Source: Streptomyces sp. CB02959 (GTDB taxonomy: Bacteria; Actinomycetota; Actinomycetes; Streptomycetales; Streptomycetaceae). From it: 64,000 nucleotides of DNA. The notes below the pieces were generated by a model. It worked only from the letters and a program-made list of their open reading frames with translations, ran no database searches and was not told where the DNA came from. Location of the stretch: the NCBI RefSeq assembly GCF_002803155.1, contig NZ_NNBP01000005.1:186001-250000 (forward strand), in the 5' to 3' direction. The position numbers and the translations under genes are program-made. Shown here one piece after another: positions 59,917 through 64,000 of this stretch (position 1 is the first letter of the stretch; each line of letters starts with the position of its first letter).

Positions 59917-61368
59917 ATGAGCGACCTCGTCGAGCACGGAAAGCTCTACATAGGCGGTGAGTTGGTCGATCCGGCCGGGCCGGACACGATCGAGGTCGTC
60001 TCGCCGCACACCGAACGGGTCATCGGCCGGGTCCCGCACGCCGCGCGGGCCGATGTCGACCGGGCGGTGGCCGCGGCCCGGGCGTCCTTCGAGTCCGGGG
60101 TGTGGGCCGACGCCCCCCTGGACGAGCGGATCGCGGTGGTGACCCGCATCAAGGACGCGTTCGCGGTGCGCAGCGAGGAGTTCGCGCGGGTCATCGGCGC
60201 GCAGAACGGGACGCCGGTCACCTCGGGCGTGATGGTGCAGTCGTTGGCCGCGATGCTGGTGTGGGACGCGGCGCTCACCGTGGCACGGGAGTTCACGTTC
60301 GAGGAGCGGCGGGCCGGGGTGCTGGGGCCGCTGCTGGTGCGCCGGGAGCCGGTGGGGGTGGTCGCGGCCGTCGTGCCGTGGAACGTCCCGCAGTTCACCG
60401 CCGCCGCCAAGCTCGCGCCGGCGCTGCTGGCCGGGTGCTCGGTGGTGCTGAAGGTCTCGCCGGAGACCCCGCTGGACGCGTATCTGCTCGCGGAGATCGT
60501 GTCGGAGGCCGGACTGCCGGCGGGGGTGCTGTCGATCCTGCCGGCCGACCGGGAGGTGAGCGAGTACCTCGTCGGGCACCCGGGCGTGGACAAGGTGTCG
60601 TTCACCGGATCGGTGGCGGCGGGCAAGCGGGTCATGGAGGTCGCGGCCCGCAACCTCACCCGGGTGACGCTGGAGTTGGGCGGCAAGTCGGCGGCGGTGA
60701 TCCTGCCGGACGCGGATCTGGACGCGGCGGTGGCCGGGATCATGCCGTTCGCCTGGATGATCAACGGGCAGGCGTGCGTGGCGCAGACCCGGATCCTCGC
60801 CCCGCGCAGCCGTTACGACGAGATCGCCGAGCGGTTCGCCGCCGCGGCGGGCGCGCTGACCGTAGGCGACCCGCTGGATCCGGCCACCGAACTCGGGCCG
60901 TTGGTCGCCCGCCGCCAGCAGCAGCGTTCGCTGGACTACATCGCGTTGGGGCAGAAGGAAGGCGCCAAGGTGCTGACCGGCGGCGGCCGGCCGAAGGGGC
61001 AGCCGACCGGGTGGTACGTCGAACCGACGCTCTTCGGCGAGGTCGACAACGGGATGCGGATCGCCCGGGAGGAGATCTTCGGGCCGGTGATCTGCCTGCT
61101 GCCGTACGGGGACGAGGAGGAGGCGGTGCGGATCGCCAACGACTCCGAGTACGGGCTGTCGGGGTCGGTGTGGACGGCGGACACCGAGCACGGCGTCGAC
61201 CTCGCGCGGCGGGTGCGCACCGGGACGTACTCGGTGAACACCTTCAGCATCGACATGCTCGGGCCGTTCGGCGGCTACAAGAACTCCGGGATCGGGCGGG
61301 AGTTCGGGCCCGAGGGGTTCGCCGAGTACCTGGAGCACAAGATGATCCACCTGCCGGCGGGTGCCTGA
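59917..61368 (+). CDS. NAD(P)-dependent aldehyde dehydrogenase
   Basis: The 483-aa protein has the catalytic Cys in MINGQACVAQTRI, Glu in TLELGGKSAAV, the cofactor site VVPWNVPQFT and FTGSVAAGKRVME, and the C-terminal GFGGYKNSG-like GPFGGYKNSGIGREFG. In the KstR regulon it could oxidise a steroid side-chain aldehyde. ATG 59917 is behind GGGAGG. Its stop overlaps the ferredoxin start (TGATG). Confidence 0.92.
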   Translation: MSDLVEHGKLYIGGELVDPAGPDTIEVVSPHTERVIGRVPHAARADVDRAVAAARASFESGVWADAPLDERIAVVTRIKDAFAVRSEEFARVIGAQNGTPVTSGVMVQSLAAMLVWDAALTVAREFTFEERRAGVLGPLLVRREPVGVVAAVVPWNVPQFTAAAKLAPALLAGCSVVLKVSPETPLDAYLLAEIVSEAGLPAGVLSILPADREVSEYLVGHPGVDKVSFTGSVAAGKRVMEVAARNLTRVTLELGGKSAAVILPDADLDAAVAGIMPFAWMINGQACVAQTRILAPRSRYDEIAERFAAAAGALTVGDPLDPATELGPLVARRQQQRSLDYIALGQKEGAKVLTGGGRPKGQPTGWYVEPTLFGEVDNGMRIAREEIFGPVICLLPYGDEEEAVRIANDSEYGLSGSVWTADTEHGVDLARRVRTGTYSVNTFSIDMLGPFGGYKNSGIGREFGPEGFAEYLEHKMIHLPAGA

Positions 61369-61601
61369 TGGCGGAGCGCTGGCGGGTGGTGGTGGACCGG
61401 CGGGTCTGCATCGGTTCCGGGCTGTGTGCCGGGACCGCGCCGGAGCGGTTCCGCCTGGACGCGGCACGGCAGTCGCACCCCGTCGAACCGGAGACGGAGG
61501 CCGCGGACGGCGTGCTGGCGGCGGCCGAGGGGTGCCCGGTGGAGGCCATCGCGATCACCGCGGCGGAGGGCGGGGAGGCGGTCTTCCCGCCGGACGAGTG
61601 A
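61368..61601 (+). CDS. P450-type ferredoxin
   Basis: The 77-aa protein has CIGSGLC and a distal GCPVEAI, giving the C-X5-C...CP spacing of [3Fe-4S] ferredoxins that serve P450s. It is coupled to the dehydrogenase gene. Its most likely client is the CYP125-type enzyme at 49749; no ferredoxin reductase is in the window. Confidence 0.9.
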   Translation: MAERWRVVVDRRVCIGSGLCAGTAPERFRLDAARQSHPVEPETEAADGVLAAAEGCPVEAIAITAAEGGEAVFPPDE

Positions 61602-61617
61602 GCGGGGGCGGGAGCGG

Positions 61618-61675
61618 GGCCCGTAAGGGGTGGGGCGGTCCGGCCTGTAGGGGGCGGGCGGACCCCTTGCGGGCC
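61618..61675. terminator. Bidirectional terminator
   Basis: GGCCCGTAAGGGGT (61618-61631) pairs with ACCCCTTGCGGGCC (61662-61675), with one G-T pair. It separates the convergent ferredoxin and kstR genes. Confidence 0.65.
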
Positions 61676-61698
61676 TACTACCCGTAGGCGGCGGGCGG

Positions 61699-62394
61699 TT
61701 ATGCGGAGGGAGGCCGGCCGTCTTGTGCCCGGCCCGGGGCCGTCAGGTCGATCAGCCGGCAGACCGTCTCGATGTCGATCTTCACCTGGGCGATCGAGGC
61801 CCGTCCGGACAGCCAGGTGATCAGCGCCGAGTGCCAGGTGTGCTCGATGACCCGGACCGCGGAGAGCTGCTCGGGGGTGGGCGAGACGGAGGGGCGCGCC
61901 AGCTCCTTCGAAGGGTGGTGGTGGGCGACGGGCGGGGCCATGGCGTCCAGGATGATCGCCGTGGTCAGCCGGGAGACGGTGTCCACCTCGGGACTGACCG
62001 ACCGGTCGGCGAAGGTCAGCGCGCGCACCATCGCGTCCGCCAGGTGCGGTTCGCGCTGGAGGGCGCGGAAGGCCCGCATCAGGGTCTGCGCGACCCGGGC
62101 GCCGGGGTCCTCCTCCGACGGGGGGCGCTTGCGCAGCGTCTCGTGCATGTGCTGGAGCTGGTCCTGCATGGTGGCGACCAGCAGGTGCACCTTGGACGGG
62201 AAGTAGCGGTAGAGGGTGCCGAGGGCGACGCCGGAGGATTCGGCCACCTCGCGCATCTGGACGGCGTCGAAGCCGCCGCGGCTGGCCAGCCTGGCGCTGG
62301 TGTGCAGGATGCGGCGGCGCCGGGCCTCCTGACGCTCGGTCAGGGGAGGACTCGCCGGAAGCGCCGGCCTGGCCGCCTTGGATTCCGTAGTCAT
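61699..62394 (-). CDS. kstR: KstR-like TetR repressor of steroid catabolism
   Basis: The 231-aa protein has a TetR helix-turn-helix (about 15-62): RRRRILHTSARLASRGGF, AVQMREVAESSGVALGTLYRYFPSKVHLL. The wording is very close to M. tuberculosis KstR (EAVQMR, VGTLYRYFPSKVHLL). KstR represses cholesterol genes until a steroid-CoA binds it. Five operator-like sites lie in the window, one in its own upstream region. ATG 62394 or 62403. Confidence 0.88.
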   Translation of the reverse strand: MTTESKAARPALPASPPLTERQEARRRRILHTSARLASRGGFDAVQMREVAESSGVALGTLYRYFPSKVHLLVATMQDQLQHMHETLRKRPPSEEDPGARVAQTLMRAFRALQREPHLADAMVRALTFADRSVSPEVDTVSRLTTAIILDAMAPPVAHHHPSKELARPSVSPTPEQLSAVRVIEHTWHSALITWLSGRASIAQVKIDIETVCRLIDLTAPGRAQDGRPPSA

Positions 62395-62564
62395 GTGTCC
62401 CATTCCATGGCTTTCCGTCCGCGATGCGGTGAGCGCCGGTGGTGCGATCGGCACAGCATGGCAGGGCCCGTGCCGTGGCGCGAATCACCTGGTGTGGCTC
62501 TTTTTGCTCCGTTCCCGGCCGGTAGATTCGAAACTCGGTGAACTGATCAGTAGCTTTTCAGTTC

Positions 62565-62578
62565 TGAAACTTGTTCTA
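62565..62578. promoter_or_regulatory. KstR-like operator upstream of kstR
   Basis: TGAAACTTGTTCTA fits TNNAACNNGTTNNA exactly. It lies between kstR and the glycosyltransferase and could control both. Confidence 0.7.
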
Positions 62579-62632
62579 GATTACCGCCAGCGGTTACGCT
62601 CCGGCGAAAGTCCAGTGAGAAGGGGGCCGTGC

Positions 62633-63994
62633 GTGACCGCAGAGGCCGTCCAGGCAGCCGCGCCCCGCCCGGCGGAGACCCCCTCGGCCTCCGCTCCGAC
62701 GGACCGTGAGCGCCCCCTGCGCATCGCCATGCTCACGTACAAAGGGAACCCGTTCTGCGGCGGACAGGGCGTCTACGTCCGGCACCTCTCCCGCGAACTG
62801 GCCCGCCTCGGCCACACCGTCGAGGTCATCGGCGCCCAGCCCTACCCCGTCCTCGACGAGGGCGTGACGCTGACCGAGCTGGCCAGCCTCGACCTCTACC
62901 GGCAGCCCGACCCGTTCCGCACCCCCGGGCGCGACGAGTTCCGCGACTGGATCGACGGCCTCGAAGTCGCCACGATGTGGACCGGCGGCTTCCCCGAACC
63001 GCTGACCTTCTCCCTCCGCGCCCGGCGCCATCTCGCCGCCCGCCGCGGCCAGTTCGACGTGGTCCACGACAACCAGACCCTCGGCTACGGCCTGCTCGGC
63101 GGCCCCGAGGCGCTCGGCGCCCCCCTGGTCACCACGATCCACCACCCCATCACCGTCGACCGGCGCCTCGACCTGGCCGCCGCGCACGACTGGAAGCGCC
63201 GCGCCTCGGTCCGCCGCTGGTACGGCTTCACCCGGATGCAGAAGCGGGTGGCCCGGCGGCTGCCGTCGGTGCTGACCGTCTCCGGCTCGTCCCGCCAGGA
63301 GATCGTCGAGGACCTCGGCGTCCACCCCGGCCGGATCCACGTCGTCCACATCGGCGCCGACACCGACCTCTTCTCCCCGGACCCGGCCGTCCCCGAGGTG
63401 CCCGGCCGGATCGTCACCACCTCCAGCGCGGACGTCCCCCTCAAGGGGCTGATCCACCTCGTCGAGGCGCTGGCCAAGGTGCGCACCGAGAACCCCGACG
63501 CCCACCTCGTCGTGGTCGGCAAGCGGGCCGACGACGGACCGGTCGCCGCCGCCATCGAACGGCTCGGCCTGTCCGGCGCCATCGAGTTCGTCAAGGGCAT
63601 CAGCGACGCCGACCTCGTCGACCTGGTGCGCGGCGCCCAGATCGCCTGCGTGCCCTCCCTCTACGAAGGCTTCTCGCTGCCCGCGGCCGAGGCGATGGCC
63701 ACCGGCACCCCGCTGCTGGCCACCACCGGCGGCGCCATCCCCGAGGTCGCCGGGCCGGACGGCGAGACCTGCCTCGCGGTGCCACCGGGCGACGCCGGGG
63801 CGCTCGCCGCCGGCCTGCTCCGGCTGCTGGGCGACGAGGGGCTCCGCCGCCGCCTGGGCGCGGCCGGCCGGGAGCGGGTACTGGCCCGCTTCACCTGGCG
63901 GCAGGCGGCCATCGGCACCGCCGAGCGCTACCGCGAGGCGATCGCCCGTCAGGCGGGCCGCTCCGCCGCCTCGACGGCCACCGGCCGCCGGTGA
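62633..63994 (+). CDS. GT4-family glycosyltransferase
   Basis: The 453-aa protein has a GT-B fold: MLTYKGNPFCGGQGVYVRHLSREL at the N-terminus, TIHHPITVD, and the C-terminal nucleotide-sugar site PSLYEGFSLPAAEAMATGTPLLAT with the ExE-like Glu pair. Sugar and acceptor are unknown. It starts at GTG 62633 behind AAGGGGG. It ends six bases before the window edge. Confidence 0.88.
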   Translation: MTAEAVQAAAPRPAETPSASAPTDRERPLRIAMLTYKGNPFCGGQGVYVRHLSRELARLGHTVEVIGAQPYPVLDEGVTLTELASLDLYRQPDPFRTPGRDEFRDWIDGLEVATMWTGGFPEPLTFSLRARRHLAARRGQFDVVHDNQTLGYGLLGGPEALGAPLVTTIHHPITVDRRLDLAAAHDWKRRASVRRWYGFTRMQKRVARRLPSVLTVSGSSRQEIVEDLGVHPGRIHVVHIGADTDLFSPDPAVPEVPGRIVTTSSADVPLKGLIHLVEALAKVRTENPDAHLVVVGKRADDGPVAAAIERLGLSGAIEFVKGISDADLVDLVRGAQIACVPSLYEGFSLPAAEAMATGTPLLATTGGAIPEVAGPDGETCLAVPPGDAGALAAGLLRLLGDEGLRRRLGAAGRERVLARFTWRQAAIGTAERYREAIARQAGRSAASTATGRR

Positions 63995-64000
63995 ACCGCA

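Overview
The window is very GC-rich, with long uninterrupted reading frames on both strands, Streptomyces-type gene families (DUF4383, SCO2322-like, CU044_5270-like, DUF6284) and an actinomycete integrative and conjugative element. It is almost certainly a Streptomyces chromosome segment; the species cannot be told from the sequence.

Layout. (1) 1-2354: a DUF4383 membrane protein and a coiled-coil membrane protein. (2) 2355-2429: tRNA-Val(TAC), whose 3' part is repeated as a 46-bp direct repeat at 18989-19034. The repeats bound a 16.6-kb integrated element. Left to right it carries integrase, excisionase, an array of ten GACAGAAC octamers (possible origin), a PP-loop/DUF3987 fusion protein, a primase-polymerase, small zinc-finger-like proteins, spread proteins, an array of seven GTGTCAGG repeats (possible clt), the FtsK-like translocase TraB, a TraA-like protein, more spread proteins, a DUF5706 (PycTM) protein, DUF6284, a GntR repressor with a palindromic operator, a HAD phosphatase, and a ScoMcrA-like restriction endonuclease. 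The transfer operon has a leader of about 580 nt with a boxA-like site and strong hairpins. (3) 19288-39792: ordinary chromosomal genes, including a NERD protein, two DoxX proteins with near-identical upstream palindromes, a nickel/cobalt transporter behind a cobalamin riboswitch, MarR/hydrolase, kinase, methyltransferase, Usp, DedA, FAD protein, secreted HNH nuclease, FetB, HAD, a peptidoglycan-binding protein and an MFS pump fused to a winged helix. (4) 40400-42747: a 2.3-kb insertion between 46-bp direct repeats that splits a likely DUF2330-monooxygenase operon. It carries Nudix, a truncated XRE-type regulator and a glycine-rich-domain-like protein. (5) 42770-49777: DUF2330, an MHS transporter, an ECF sigma factor with its partner, and an orphan cytochrome oxidase subunit I. 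(6) 49749-62578: a steroid-catabolism-type KstR regulon (CYP125, FadA5-like thiolase, MBL hydrolase, aldehyde dehydrogenase, ferredoxin, KstR) with five KstR-like operators, interrupted by an ECF vitamin-type transporter operon under a second cobalamin riboswitch. (7) a GT4 glycosyltransferase at the right edge.

How parts work together. The element has integration, replication, transfer and control modules plus a nuclease that attacks modified DNA. The two riboswitches link cobalt uptake (NiCoT) and an ECF transporter with two surface proteins to cobalamin status; the surface pair may be a split relative of transcobalamin-like corrinoid binders (hypothesis). The KstR-like sites tie CYP125, the thiolase, the MBL hydrolase and the dehydrogenase-ferredoxin pair to the nearby kstR gene.
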